This document shows positions 54,100 to 62,560 of a DNA stretch of 64,000 nucleotides, piece after piece. Both the position numbers and the translations under genes were made by a program. The stretch comes from Burkholderiales bacterium Ga0077543. Lineage in GTDB: Bacteria; Pseudomonadota; Gammaproteobacteria; Burkholderiales; Burkholderiaceae_C. A model generated the notes under the pieces. That model was not told where the DNA came from and searched no databases. It saw nothing but the letters and a program-made list of their open reading frames with translations. Location: positions 1 through 64,000 of the forward strand of contig LNET01000038.1 in the NCBI GenBank assembly GCA_001464055.1. The letters are read 5' to 3'. Within the stretch, counting starts at the first letter, position 1. Every line of letters begins with the position of its first letter.

Positions 54100-54990
54100 A
54101 TGAGCCCTCCAGTCCGCGTCGCCCTGCTCGGCTTTACCTCGTTCGAGCGCGAGCACATCGAACCAGCGCTGCGTGCGCCGCGCCGCCGCAAACCGGTCTA
54201 CGAGGTGCGCGTGAACGACCTGGCAGCCTGCAATCTGGCGGTGGCCGACGCTGACCATGAAGCCGCCATCATCCAGGTGTTGCACCAGAAGCGCCTGGCC
54301 AGCACGGTGATGGTGGGCAGCGCTCAGCACCCGGGCGCGGGCGCACAGCTGCCCCGCCCCATCCATCTGCCCAGCCTGCTGCTGGCCCTGGACGAACTGG
54401 TCGGGCGCGCGCCGCCGATGTCGGCCGAAGTCCAGCACGTGCACGACATGCTGGCCAAGCTGATGGCTCGGCCGGCGCCGACCGGCGGCATGCCTTCGCT
54501 GGCCGCGCCTGCGGCCACGCCGGTCTGGCCGCTGCCCCAGCGCAGCGAACCTGATCCGCAACCGCACCGTGGCACCGCCCTGCTGGTGGACACCCGCGAC
54601 GACAGCCTGAACTACCTGGCGCGAGCACTGGCGCCACTGGGGCTGGACGTGCAGCGCGTGGCCGGGGGTGGCGAAGCCCTGGAACGGCTGCAGCAGGACA
54701 TCTTCGAATTCGTGTTCCTGGCGACAGGCGACTGCGCAGCAGACGAGGCCGACGCCATGGACGGCTTCCACACCTGCCGGCTGCTGCAGCGCATGCCCCC
54801 GGCGCAGCCGGTGGCGCCGCCGCCCACCCTGGTGCTGCTGCTGGCGGCCGATACGGGCGTGAACCGGCTGCGCGCCGAGCGCGCCGGCGCCGACGCCTGG
54901 CTCACGCCGCCCTGGTCGACAGAAGCCCTGCTCAAGATCGCCGACGAACGCGACCGCTGGTTGCGCCAGAGCGGCAAGCGCACCGGCTGA
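54100..54990 (+). CDS. Protein with two degenerate receiver-like domains
   Basis: A 296-residue protein. The N-terminal third (VRVALLGFTSFEREHIEPAL ... HLPSLLLALDELVG) and C-terminal third (GTALLVDTRDDSLNYLARALAPLGLDVQRVAGGGEALERL ... ERAGADAWLTPPWSTEALLKIADE) each follow the alternating beta/alpha plan of response-regulator receivers, joined by a proline/alanine linker. The phospho-acceptor aspartate is missing: the C-terminal domain reads FVFLATGD where FVFLDxxMP is expected, and the conserved lysine is replaced by proline in LTPPWS. Phosphorylation is therefore unlikely. The domains may bind a partner constitutively. No histidine kinase is adjacent. Confidence 0.68.
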   Translation: MSPPVRVALLGFTSFEREHIEPALRAPRRRKPVYEVRVNDLAACNLAVADADHEAAIIQVLHQKRLASTVMVGSAQHPGAGAQLPRPIHLPSLLLALDELVGRAPPMSAEVQHVHDMLAKLMARPAPTGGMPSLAAPAATPVWPLPQRSEPDPQPHRGTALLVDTRDDSLNYLARALAPLGLDVQRVAGGGEALERLQQDIFEFVFLATGDCAADEADAMDGFHTCRLLQRMPPAQPVAPPPTLVLLLAADTGVNRLRAERAGADAWLTPPWSTEALLKIADERDRWLRQSGKRTG

Positions 54991-55054
54991 ACGGAAGCCC
55001 TGCAGCTCGGCAGCCTGTCAGCCTGGCAGGCTGGCAGCGGCCGATAATCGGTTC

Positions 55055-56119
55055 ATGCCTTTCCTTCCTGCGCGACGCCGCGCCCTGCTCGGCGCCCTGG
55101 CCGCCCTGCCCGCCCTGCCCTTTGCCGCAGTTTCGGCACCCGACCGGCCCCGTACCGGCCGACCGGCACCCGAAGCCGCCCGTTATGCCGACCACCCGGC
55201 CGCCATGGCCTTTGCCGACGCCGTGGCAGCGGCGCACGGCCTGGATGCGGGCTTGTTGCGCCGACAGATCGGCCAGGCCCGGCGCATCGACAGCGTGCGT
55301 CGGCTCATCATGCCGCCCCCGGCCGGCGTGGCGAAGAACTGGGCCGCCTACCGCGCCCGCTTCATCGAACCCCAGCGCGTGCAGGCCGGCCTGGCCTTTT
55401 GGCGCAGCCACGAACGCTGGCTGGAGCTGGCCGAGGAACGTTGGGGCGTGCCGCCCGAAATAGTCGTGTCCATCGTCGGCATCGAAACCTTCTACGGCCG
55501 GGTGATGGGCAACTTCCGCGTCATCGACGCCCTGGCCACGCTGGCCTTCGACTTCCCCACCGGCCGGCGCGACCGCAGCGCCTTCTTCCGCAGTGAACTC
55601 GAGGAACTCTTCGTTCTGGCACAGCGCGAAGGCAGCGACCCGCTGGCCGTGAAGGGTTCCTATGCCGGGGCGATGGGCCTGCCCCAGTTCATGCCCAGCA
55701 GCGTCAACCGCTACGCCGTGGACTTCGACGGCGACGGCCACATCGACCTGCATGCCAACGCCGCCGACGTGGTGGGCAGCGTCGCGCACTACCTGGCGGC
55801 CTTCGGCTGGCAGCGCGACATGCCCACGCACTACGGCGTGGCCGTGCCGGTGGACACGAGCGACCGCGCCGCACTGCTGGCCCCCGACATCCTGCCCACC
55901 TTCAGCGCTGCACAGTTCGCCGAACGTGGCGCACAACTCGACCCGGCTGGCCAGGCTCACGTCGGTCCGATGGCGCTGGTGGAACTGCAGAACGGGGCGC
56001 TGGCGCCCAGCTATGTGGCCGGCACCCAGAACTTCTACACCGTGACGCGCTACAACTGGAGCAGCTATTACGCGATGGCGGTGATCGACCTCGCGGCGGC
56101 GCTGAGGCGGGGGCGATAG
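55055..56119 (+). CDS. mltB: Lytic murein transglycosylase B
   Basis: A 354-residue exported enzyme that cleaves the MurNAc-GlcNAc bond to give 1,6-anhydro products. The N-terminus is an arginine-rich signal (ARRRALLGALAALPALP), perhaps Tat-type. The catalytic glutamate is in IVVSIVGIETFYGRVMGNFRVIDALATLAFDFP, followed by EELFVLAQREGSDPLAVKGSYAGAMGLPQFMPSSVNRYAVDFDGDGHIDL, the highly conserved MltB core. There is no lipobox, so it is probably soluble in the periplasm. GATAAT (55043-55048) lies six bases before the ATG. Confidence 0.93.
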   Translation: MPFLPARRRALLGALAALPALPFAAVSAPDRPRTGRPAPEAARYADHPAAMAFADAVAAAHGLDAGLLRRQIGQARRIDSVRRLIMPPPAGVAKNWAAYRARFIEPQRVQAGLAFWRSHERWLELAEERWGVPPEIVVSIVGIETFYGRVMGNFRVIDALATLAFDFPTGRRDRSAFFRSELEELFVLAQREGSDPLAVKGSYAGAMGLPQFMPSSVNRYAVDFDGDGHIDLHANAADVVGSVAHYLAAFGWQRDMPTHYGVAVPVDTSDRAALLAPDILPTFSAAQFAERGAQLDPAGQAHVGPMALVELQNGALAPSYVAGTQNFYTVTRYNWSSYYAMAVIDLAAALRRGR

Positions 56120-56171
56120 TCCCCGCATCCCGCGACGGGATGCCCCGGCGGCCGGGTGCTATGGTCCGACG

Positions 56172-56972
56172 ATGATCGACACCCTGCTGCTGGCCGCCGC
56201 GCGCATTGCCACCTTTGAACTCGACCGCGGGCTGACCAACGCCAGCGGCTTCTTCTTCGAACGCGACGACAGGCTGTTCCTGGTGACCAGCCGGCACGTG
56301 TTGATCGACGAGCCCTCCGGCCACCACCCGAACCGCATCGAGATCGAACTGCACACCGACGCCGCCGACCTGGGCCGTTCCACCGGCCTGTCGGTGATGC
56401 TGTTCCAGGACGGCAAGGCGCTGTGGCGCCAGGCGCGCGACGCCGGTGGCGACATCGACGTGGCGGTGATCGAGATCGATCGCAGCGCACTGCCGGTGGG
56501 CACGCTGCTGCACGCCTTCACGCCAGCCCACCTGCCCACCGCAGGCCCATCGGCGGGCAAGGGCATCGAGGTCGGCAGCGGCCTGCTGGTGGTGGGATTC
56601 CCTCTGGGCTTTCACGACACCCTGCATCACCTGCCCGTGGTTCGCCAGGCCGTGCTGGCCACCGGCTGGGGCCTGCGCTTCCAGGGCGAGGGCTACTTCC
56701 TCACCGATGCCCGCACGCACCGCGGTACCAGCGGCGCTCCGGTGGTGATGCGCAGCAGCGCAGCAGGGCCCGAACCGCTGCCCTGGAAACTGCTGGGCGT
56801 GCATTCCGGTCGGCTCGACATGAGCACCCGCGACAAGGTGCTGGACGAGTCGCTGGGCCTGAACGTGGCCTGGTATGCCGACATCCTGCTGACGTTGACC
56901 GAGCCCTTCGGCGCCAAGGCCGGAGTCCCGCCAGACCCGGCGCCGGCCATGGCGCCGCCCGGCAAAACCTGA
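56172..56972 (+). CDS. Trypsin-like serine protease domain protein
   Basis: A 266-residue protein with a chymotrypsin-fold catalytic triad: His in FLVTSRHVLID, Asp in GGDIDVAVIEID and Ser in HRGTSGAPVVMRS. A GLLVVGFPLGFHD segment is typical of HtrA-like and related trypsin-like peptidases. There is no signal peptide, membrane helix or PDZ domain, so it is predicted to act in the cytoplasm or leave by an unknown route. TATGGT (56160-56165) lies six bases before the ATG, indicating a leaderless start. Its target is unknown. Confidence 0.82.
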   Translation: MIDTLLLAAARIATFELDRGLTNASGFFFERDDRLFLVTSRHVLIDEPSGHHPNRIEIELHTDAADLGRSTGLSVMLFQDGKALWRQARDAGGDIDVAVIEIDRSALPVGTLLHAFTPAHLPTAGPSAGKGIEVGSGLLVVGFPLGFHDTLHHLPVVRQAVLATGWGLRFQGEGYFLTDARTHRGTSGAPVVMRSSAAGPEPLPWKLLGVHSGRLDMSTRDKVLDESLGLNVAWYADILLTLTEPFGAKAGVPPDPAPAMAPPGKT

Positions 56973-56990
56973 ACTGCAGCCGCGCGCGCC

Positions 56991-57785
56991 GAAGGCCGCT
57001 CAACGCTGCTGCAGCACCAGCTGGGTGTCCTGGCTGGTGAGGCGGCCACGCTCGACGGCAGCACGCCGGGCGGCGGCAACCGCGACCTGTACCGCGGCAA
57101 CAGTGCGCGCCTGCTCGTCGACGGGCCGGCCACGTTCCGGGCCATGAAGGCTGCCATTGCGGCCGCGCGCCACCGCGTCCTGGTCGAGTTCTACAGCGTC
57201 GACGATCAGGGCGTGGCTGCGGAAATGGCGGCACTGCTGCGCCGCAAGGCGGCCGAGGGCGTGCACGTGGCCCTGCTCTACGACAGCATCGGTTCCATGG
57301 GCACCGACCCTGCCTTCTTCGACACGCTGCGACAAGCCGGCGTCGCCGTCTGCGAATTCAACCCGGTGAACCCGTTGAGCCGCCCCGGCCACTGGGGCCT
57401 CGTGCAGCGCAACCACCGCAAGATGGTGGCGGTGGACAGCGACGTCGCCCTGGTGCAGCATGCGGCCCGCTCCTATTGCGCGCAGCTGCTGCAGGCCGGC
57501 GTGAAAGTCCACGAAGTCGAGCACGCGGTGATCCACGCCAAGACCGCCGTCGTCGACAGCGTCTTTTCCAGCGTCGGGTCGAGTAACCTGGACTGGCGCA
57601 GCATTGTCGGCAACAACGAGATCGACGTCATCGTGCTCGGCGACGATTTCGGCGACGAGATGGAGGCCCTGTTCACCCAGGACGTGGCCAGCGCCCGCGC
57701 CATCGACCCCGACACCTGGAACGAGCGCGGCCTGGTTCAGCGCCTGCTGGAAAGCCTGGGAAGGTTGGCCGAACCCTTGCTGTGA
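56991..57785 (+). pseudogene. Decayed cardiolipin synthase (phospholipase D family)
   Basis: Homology to bacterial cardiolipin synthase starts near 57090 (NSARLLVDGPATFRAMKAAI), but no ATG, GTG or TTG exists in this frame between the previous stop (56970) and 57144. The longest frame from ATG 57144 is only 213 residues, against about 400 for the family. The first HKD motif is present (QRNHRKMVAVDSD), then the sequence jumps directly to LVQHAARSYCAQLLQAG and the second HKD (VIHAKTAVVDSVFSSVGSSN). The roughly 150-190 residues that normally lie between are missing in frame, including the GG-INI segment after the first HKD. The enzyme would join two phosphatidylglycerols; activity is very unlikely. 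Confidence 0.8.
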
Positions 57786-57850
57786 CGATCTGCCGGTCGG
57801 CGCCCGGGCTTGGCTACAGTGCGGGCCTGAAAGACACGATCTGGAATCCG

Positions 57851-58048
57851 ATGTGCATCGGCTCGGCCCTCTGGCGCCGACATCTGGCCTTCAGGAACAT
57901 GCTGCGTGCCGACGACGAGTTGTGGGGCCCCTGTGCAGCGCTCAAGACCGATCTGAAGCCACGTGATCTGCATGACAAGGCGGCCCACACAGAAGCCAAG
58001 GCGCCCTTCATCCTTCAGGTGCTGGCGGCCAGCGGCGAAGCCGGTTGA
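57851..58048 (+). pseudogene. C-terminal remnant of a GrpB-family protein
   Basis: About 65 residues match the tail of the GrpB (UPF0157) family, normally 170-180 residues: ALWRRHLAFRNMLRADDELW, a helix of the type seen after the catalytic-like core, then HTEAKAPFILQVLAA, the usual ending. The upstream two thirds, including the nucleotidyltransferase-like core, are absent. A frame from GTG 57782 exists, but its first part is not family-like. The remnant lies immediately after the broken cardiolipin synthase, so a deletion hot spot is likely. Confidence 0.65.
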
Positions 58049-58094
58049 CGCGAGGATGCCACGGGAATCGAAACCAAACAGGACCACAGGCCCG

Positions 58095-58394
58095 ATGGAC
58101 GGAGGCAACTGGAAAGAGATGTTCAACGCCGCCTGCGAAGGCGACGTCGAACTGCTGCGTTATCACGCGGCGCGCGGCGTGGACATCGATTACGCCCACC
58201 CGGAGTTCCTCTCGACGCCGCTGGTAGCCAGCATCCTGGCCGGGCAGGAGGCGTCGGCGATGCTGCTGCTGGACAGCGGCGCCAACCCGCATCTGCATTC
58301 CGAATTCGACGCGCTCACGCCGCTGGCGGCGGCAAGGCAGATGGGCCTGGTGCGGGTGCTGGCCCGGCTGAAGACCCTGGGCGCCGAAGCTTGA
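58095..58394 (+). CDS. Short ankyrin-repeat protein
   Basis: A 99-residue protein with about three ankyrin-like repeats: GNWKEMFNAACEGDVELLRYHAARGVDIDYAHPEFLSTPL, VASILAGQEASAMLLLDSGANPHLHSEFDALTPL, and AAARQMGLVRVLARLKTLGAE. Ankyrin repeats mediate protein contacts; no partner is evident. Homology begins near MDGGNWKEMF, so ATG 58095 is taken; ATG 58056 is an alternative. It may have its own regulation, since it follows two decayed genes. Confidence 0.78.
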   Translation: MDGGNWKEMFNAACEGDVELLRYHAARGVDIDYAHPEFLSTPLVASILAGQEASAMLLLDSGANPHLHSEFDALTPLAAARQMGLVRVLARLKTLGAEA

Positions 58395-58538
58395 TTGACC
58401 GCAGCGCCGAGGCAGCCGTTTCGGCGTCTGCACCGTCTTTGCCCAGGATGCCGACATCGAAAGGCACAGGCACGGAACGTCCGGCCAAGGCGTGGTGCTC
58501 CCGGTCAGGCTGGGGCCTGCCCGAACGCCGTTTCGGGA

Positions 58539-59180
58539 TCAGTGGCCCGCGGACCTGACGCCCGCCCAGGGAGCGAGCACGTGCTCATTCCGGCCCTGTT
58601 CGTCTGCCGCACTGCGTTTCGGATGCGTTGCCCGCGTGGGCTGGCCGACCACGATCCAGTTGGCAAGCACTTCGCCTTCGCCGCAAAAAGCCGAGCTGAC
58701 GGCGGGGTCGGACACGGAAGCCCCGCTCAATGCCTTGGCGCCGAAGCCCATCAAGTGCAGGGCGTTCAGGAAGTTCATCAGCGCTGCCCCGACGCTGAGC
58801 CACTGCTCGCGGGCGGGCACGTCGGGCACGTCGTGCCGGATGCGGGCCACGACAGCGACCAGGCCGGGGCCGTTGAAGGCGCGCGCCCGGGCTTTGCCCA
58901 CCTCTTCGGCGCCGAGCTCGCGCTGGATCGCACCCAGAGCGAACAGCTCGGCCAATGCTGCACGCTGCAGGTCGTCGACCACGACAAAACGAAAAGGCCG
59001 CAACCCGCCATGGTCAGGAGCCCGCAGGGCCAGGTCGGCAGCACGTTGCCACTGGGCCCAGCTGGGGGGCGGTGGCGCCAGGAACTTCGGGCTGACCGAG
59101 TAGCGCAGTTCCAGCAGTTCCAGGGCGGCGGCGATCGCGCCATCTTGATCCTGATCGCCGACTTCCAAAGGTGTCTTCAT
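58539..59180 (-). CDS. Nitroreductase-family FMN oxidoreductase (YdjA type)
   Basis: A 213-residue nitroreductase-fold protein. Family features are LELLELRYSVSPKFLAPPPP, ALRAPDHGGLRPFRFVVVDD (FMN-binding), GPGLVAVVARI, SVGAALMNFLNALHLMGFGAKALSG and IVVGQPTRA. Such enzymes reduce nitroaromatics, quinones or enones with NAD(P)H; the substrate is not defined. The start at 59180 (MKTPLEVGDQD) fits; a frame continues to 59243. The 144-base stretch between it and the ankyrin gene has no feature that can be supported. Confidence 0.85.
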   Translation of the reverse strand: MKTPLEVGDQDQDGAIAAALELLELRYSVSPKFLAPPPPSWAQWQRAADLALRAPDHGGLRPFRFVVVDDLQRAALAELFALGAIQRELGAEEVGKARARAFNGPGLVAVVARIRHDVPDVPAREQWLSVGAALMNFLNALHLMGFGAKALSGASVSDPAVSSAFCGEGEVLANWIVVGQPTRATHPKRSAADEQGRNEHVLAPWAGVRSAGH

Positions 59181-59335
59181 GATGTGCTTCCAGCCAGCCG
59201 AACCGTCGCCCGCGCTCACCCGCGACGACCAGAATTCGGACACGCCCGGATTCGAAAATTGACTTCAGTCATTGGGATTTTGTCGTGCCCTCAGCCAGAC
59301 TCCGCAGACCACTCATGCCAGCCCCTCTTCACGCC

Positions 59336-59824
59336 ATGACCACGACCCCTGATCCGACCGACGCAGCCACCCCTGCGCCCCTGAGCGCCGAGACCGCCCG
59401 CGCCGAAGTGCTGAACGCGCTCAACGAACTGCTGGAAGCCGAACGGGCCGGCGCCCGCGTGGCCCTGGAAACCGGCCGCGACATCGACGCTGCCGACCTG
59501 GCCGCGCTGGTGCAGGACATCCACAAGGACGAAGTACGCTGGTGCGGCATGCTCATGCGCGCGATCCAGTCGCTGGACGCCACGCCCTCCAGCGTGACGG
59601 GCGCCTTCTGGGGCAAGGCGATGGCGATCCCCGATGTCGACGACCGGCTGAAATTCCTGAACCGAGGCCAGGCCTGGGTGGTGCGCAAACTCCAGGCGCT
59701 GATTCCCCGCATCGACGACGCCGCCATGCGCGCCGACCTGGAAAACATGCTGCAGGCCCACCAGGAGAACATCGGCCGGGTCGATGCCCGCTATGCACCG
59801 GAGCGGTCGGCACGCCCGGGATGA
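59336..59824 (+). CDS. DUF6306 ferritin-like small protein
   Basis: A 162-residue helical protein of the DUF6306 type. Helices carry ferritin-like glutamates and histidine: NALNELLEAERAGARVALETG, then ALVQDIHKDEVRWCGMLMRAI, then RLKFLNRGQAWVVRKLQALIPRI and AHQENIGRVDARY. The residues could bind a metal pair, but no experiment is known to me. The ATG at 59336 is chosen over 59315 and 59285 because homology begins near it. It diverges from the nitroreductase. Confidence 0.68.
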   Translation: MTTTPDPTDAATPAPLSAETARAEVLNALNELLEAERAGARVALETGRDIDAADLAALVQDIHKDEVRWCGMLMRAIQSLDATPSSVTGAFWGKAMAIPDVDDRLKFLNRGQAWVVRKLQALIPRIDDAAMRADLENMLQAHQENIGRVDARYAPERSARPG

Positions 59825-59828
59825 CGCC

Positions 59829-59861
59829 TTGCGAAGGGCCTATTCGTTAGCTACACTAACG
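59829..59861 (+). promoter_or_regulatory. Promoter with palindromic operator for the hydroxycinnamate operon
   Basis: TTGCGA (59829-59834), a 17-base spacer and TACACT (59852-59857) make a good sigma-70 promoter; TACACT ends six bases before the ATG, so transcription starts at the start codon. The palindrome CGTTAG-CTACA-CTAACG (59845-59861) lies directly over the -10 box. The TTAG...CTAA core resembles MarR-family operators of aromatic-acid operons such as FerR/CouR, and binding here would block RNA polymerase. No marR gene lies in the window. Confidence 0.75.
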
Positions 59862-59863
59862 AG

Positions 59864-60682
59864 ATGCAAGAAGCCCAGACCACGCTCGCTCACGACACCG
59901 CGCCTGACCACCAACCCCTGGTTCTGCAAGACGTTCAAGGTGCCGTGGCGACACTGACCCTGAACCGCCCGTCCAAGCGCAATGCCATCAGCCTGGCCAT
60001 GGTGGGGGCGCTGGAACAAACCATTGGCCAGTTGCCCGACAGCGTGAAGGTGGTGATTCTGGCCGCGCGTGGCGAGAACTTCAGTGCCGGGCTCGATCTG
60101 GCCGAGATCCCCGACATGTCGGCGGCCGAAGGTGTGCACCACTCGCACGCCTGGTACCGGGTGTTCGAGCAGTTGCAGTTCGGCCGCGTCCCCGTCATCA
60201 GCGTGCTGCAGGGTGCGGTGGTGGGCGGCGGGCTGGAACTGGCGGCCTGTGCCCATGTGCGGGTAGCCGAAGAAAGCGCCTACTTCGGTTTGCCCGAAGG
60301 CACACGCGGCATTTTCCTGGGCGGCGGCGGCTCGGTCCGCGTGACCAAGCTCATCGGCTTTTCGCGCGTCACCGAAATGATGCTCACCGGCCGCACCTAC
60401 AACGCCCACGAAGCCTTCCAGATCGGTCTGACGCATTACACCGTGGCCGCCGGTGCCGGCCTGGCGAAGGCGCAGGAACTGGCGCTGCGCATCGCCGGGA
60501 ATGCACCGATGTCGAACTACGCCATCATGCGCACGCTGCCACTCATCGCAGAACAACCGATGAGCCACGGGCTGATGACGGAGTCGCTCATCGCCGCCAT
60601 CACGCAGTCGGAACCCGAGGCCAAGGAACGTGTGCAGGCCTTCCTGGCCAAGCGCGCGGCCAAGGTCCAGCGCAGCAGCTGA
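59864..60682 (+). CDS. Crotonase-family enoyl-CoA hydratase (probable hydroxycinnamoyl-CoA hydratase)
   Basis: A 272-residue enoyl-CoA hydratase/isomerase. The oxyanion and CoA loops read NRPSKRNAIS, FSAGLDLAEI and VVGGGLELAACAHVRVA; both crotonase glutamates are kept (GGGLELA and LPEGTRGIFLGGGG). It would add water across the double bond of a cinnamoyl-CoA or similar. Together with the CoA ligase, amidohydrolase and SDR that follow (5-27 base gaps), it forms the first step after activation in a non-aldol, beta-oxidation-like route. Plain fatty-acid or other aromatic substrates are not excluded. The start is leaderless. Confidence 0.85.
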   Translation: MQEAQTTLAHDTAPDHQPLVLQDVQGAVATLTLNRPSKRNAISLAMVGALEQTIGQLPDSVKVVILAARGENFSAGLDLAEIPDMSAAEGVHHSHAWYRVFEQLQFGRVPVISVLQGAVVGGGLELAACAHVRVAEESAYFGLPEGTRGIFLGGGGSVRVTKLIGFSRVTEMMLTGRTYNAHEAFQIGLTHYTVAAGAGLAKAQELALRIAGNAPMSNYAIMRTLPLIAEQPMSHGLMTESLIAAITQSEPEAKERVQAFLAKRAAKVQRSS

Positions 60683-60687
60683 ACACC

Positions 60688-62556
60688 ATGCAGGACACCG
60701 CGCACAAGGCCACGGATCACGCTGCCGCACCCTATCGGCCGGTGGCCTTCGGTCCTTACGAAGCCGAGATCCAGCCCTCGCCCGACGGCAGCTACAGACT
60801 GCAAGCGCAGCAGCCGCTGGCAGCCTACCCGCAACGTTTCACCGAACACCTGCTGCGCTGGGCAGCAGAGCGTCCGGAGCAGACCTTTCTGGCGCGGCGC
60901 AGCAGCGCGCCCGGCCGGCCCTGGCTGCGCCTGAGCTATGCGCAAACCCTGGGCCGCGTGCGCGCCTTGGGGCAGGCGCTGCTGGACCTGGGGCTGTCGG
61001 CCGAGCGCCCCCTGGTCATCCTGTCGGGCAACGAGTTCGAACACGCGCTCCTGACGCTGGCCGGGTTGCACGTGGGGGTGGCGGTGGCGCCTGTGTCGCC
61101 TTCTTATTCGCTGCTGGACCCCGCCGCAGCGCGCGTGGGGCATGCGGTGAAGCTGCTCACACCCGGGCTGGTGTATGCCGCCGACGGCGAGGCCTATGCC
61201 CGTGCCATCGCCCAGGCGGTGCCGGCCGATGTGCCGGTCGCGCTTGGCCAAGGCCAACTGCCAGCGGGCGCGGCGCATCGCACACTGGCTTTTGCTGCGC
61301 TGCAGGGCACAGCAGCCACCGCCGCCGTGGAAGCGGCACATGCGCGCGTGCAGGGCGACACGGTCGCCAAGTTCCTGTTCACCTCGGGTTCGACCAAGGC
61401 ACCGAAGGCCGTGGTCAACACCCACCGCATGCTCTGCGCCAACCAGCAGATGTACGCCCAGTGCTACCCCTTCCTGCAAGACGTGCCACCGGTGCTGGTG
61501 GACTGGCTGCCCTGGCACCACACGGCGGGCGGCAATTCCAACCTGGGCCTGGTGCTGCGCAACGGCGGCACGATGTACATCGACGAAGGCAAGCCCACGC
61601 CCGAGGGCGCCGCGGAGACGGTGGCCAACCTGCGCGAGATCTCGCCCACCGCCATCTACACCGTTCCCAAGGGCCTGGAAGTGCTGGTCCAGCACCTGGA
61701 ACACGACGAAGCGCTGCGCAACAACCTCTTTCGCGAACTGCGGCTGGTGTTTGCCGCCGGCGCGGCCATGCCGAACGCGGTGATCGAGGCCTTCGACCGC
61801 CTGGCGGTGCAAACCACCGGCTTTCGTGTGCCGATGACCATGGGCCTGGGCATGACCGAGACCGCACCCTTTGCCGTGTCACATCACCGCCCGGGCTGGC
61901 AGGCCGGCGTCATCGGCCTGCCGGCACCAGGCCTGCACCTGAAGCTGGCCCCGGTGGGCGACAAGCTGGAAGTGCGCTACCGCGGCCCCAGCATCACCCC
62001 GGCCTACTGGCGCCAGCCGGAACTGGCGGCCGAGACCTACGACGAAGAAGGCTTCCTGTGCAGCGGCGACGCGGCGGTCTTCATCGACCCGGCCCGGCCC
62101 GCCCGCGGCCTGAAGTTCGACGGCCGCATCGCCGAAGACTTCAAGCTCATCAGCGGCACCTGGGTCAGCGTCAGCAGTGTCCGGGCGCGTGCCATGGCGC
62201 AGGCCCAGCCGCATGTGCACGACGTGGTCGTGACCGGCGACAGCCGCGACTGGCTGGGCCTGCTGGTCTTCCTGGCACCTGGATCGCAAGCCGACGACCC
62301 GGCCGTTCAAGCCTGGGCGCAAGACTGGCTGGACGCCCTGGCCGCCACCGGCACGGGCAGTTCCAACCGCGTGCTGCGTGCACTGCTGATGACCGAGCCG
62401 CCCTCGGCCGCGCGCGGCGAACTCACCGACAAGGGCTCGCTGAACCAGCGCATGGTGCTGAAGAACCGGGCCGACCTGGTGCAGACGCTGTACGCTGATG
62501 CGGCAGCAACCGCAGCCCACCCGCACCTGCTCCAGGCGCGCTTGAAGAAGGTCTGA
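60688..62556 (+). CDS. Feruloyl/coumaroyl-CoA synthetase-like AMP-forming ligase
   Basis: A 622-residue acyl-CoA synthetase of the ANL superfamily. The AMP-binding loop is FLFTSGSTKAPKAVVNTH, and WLPWHHTAGGNSNLGLVLRNGGTMYIDEGKPTP is characteristic of the feruloyl-CoA synthase group. Further motifs are TMGLGMTETAPFA, CSGDAAVFIDPARPARGLKFDGR and EDFKLISGTWVSVSSVRA, with the adenylating-site Asp and Lys. It would activate ferulate, p-coumarate or a related lignin-derived acid to its CoA ester. It starts five bases after the crotonase stop. Length (about 620) fits this subgroup rather than the 520-residue 4CL type. Confidence 0.87.
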   Translation: MQDTAHKATDHAAAPYRPVAFGPYEAEIQPSPDGSYRLQAQQPLAAYPQRFTEHLLRWAAERPEQTFLARRSSAPGRPWLRLSYAQTLGRVRALGQALLDLGLSAERPLVILSGNEFEHALLTLAGLHVGVAVAPVSPSYSLLDPAAARVGHAVKLLTPGLVYAADGEAYARAIAQAVPADVPVALGQGQLPAGAAHRTLAFAALQGTAATAAVEAAHARVQGDTVAKFLFTSGSTKAPKAVVNTHRMLCANQQMYAQCYPFLQDVPPVLVDWLPWHHTAGGNSNLGLVLRNGGTMYIDEGKPTPEGAAETVANLREISPTAIYTVPKGLEVLVQHLEHDEALRNNLFRELRLVFAAGAAMPNAVIEAFDRLAVQTTGFRVPMTMGLGMTETAPFAVSHHRPGWQAGVIGLPAPGLHLKLAPVGDKLEVRYRGPSITPAYWRQPELAAETYDEEGFLCSGDAAVFIDPARPARGLKFDGRIAEDFKLISGTWVSVSSVRARAMAQAQPHVHDVVVTGDSRDWLGLLVFLAPGSQADDPAVQAWAQDWLDALAATGTGSSNRVLRALLMTEPPSAARGELTDKGSLNQRMVLKNRADLVQTLYADAAATAAHPHLLQARLKKV

Positions 62557-62560
62557 TCCC

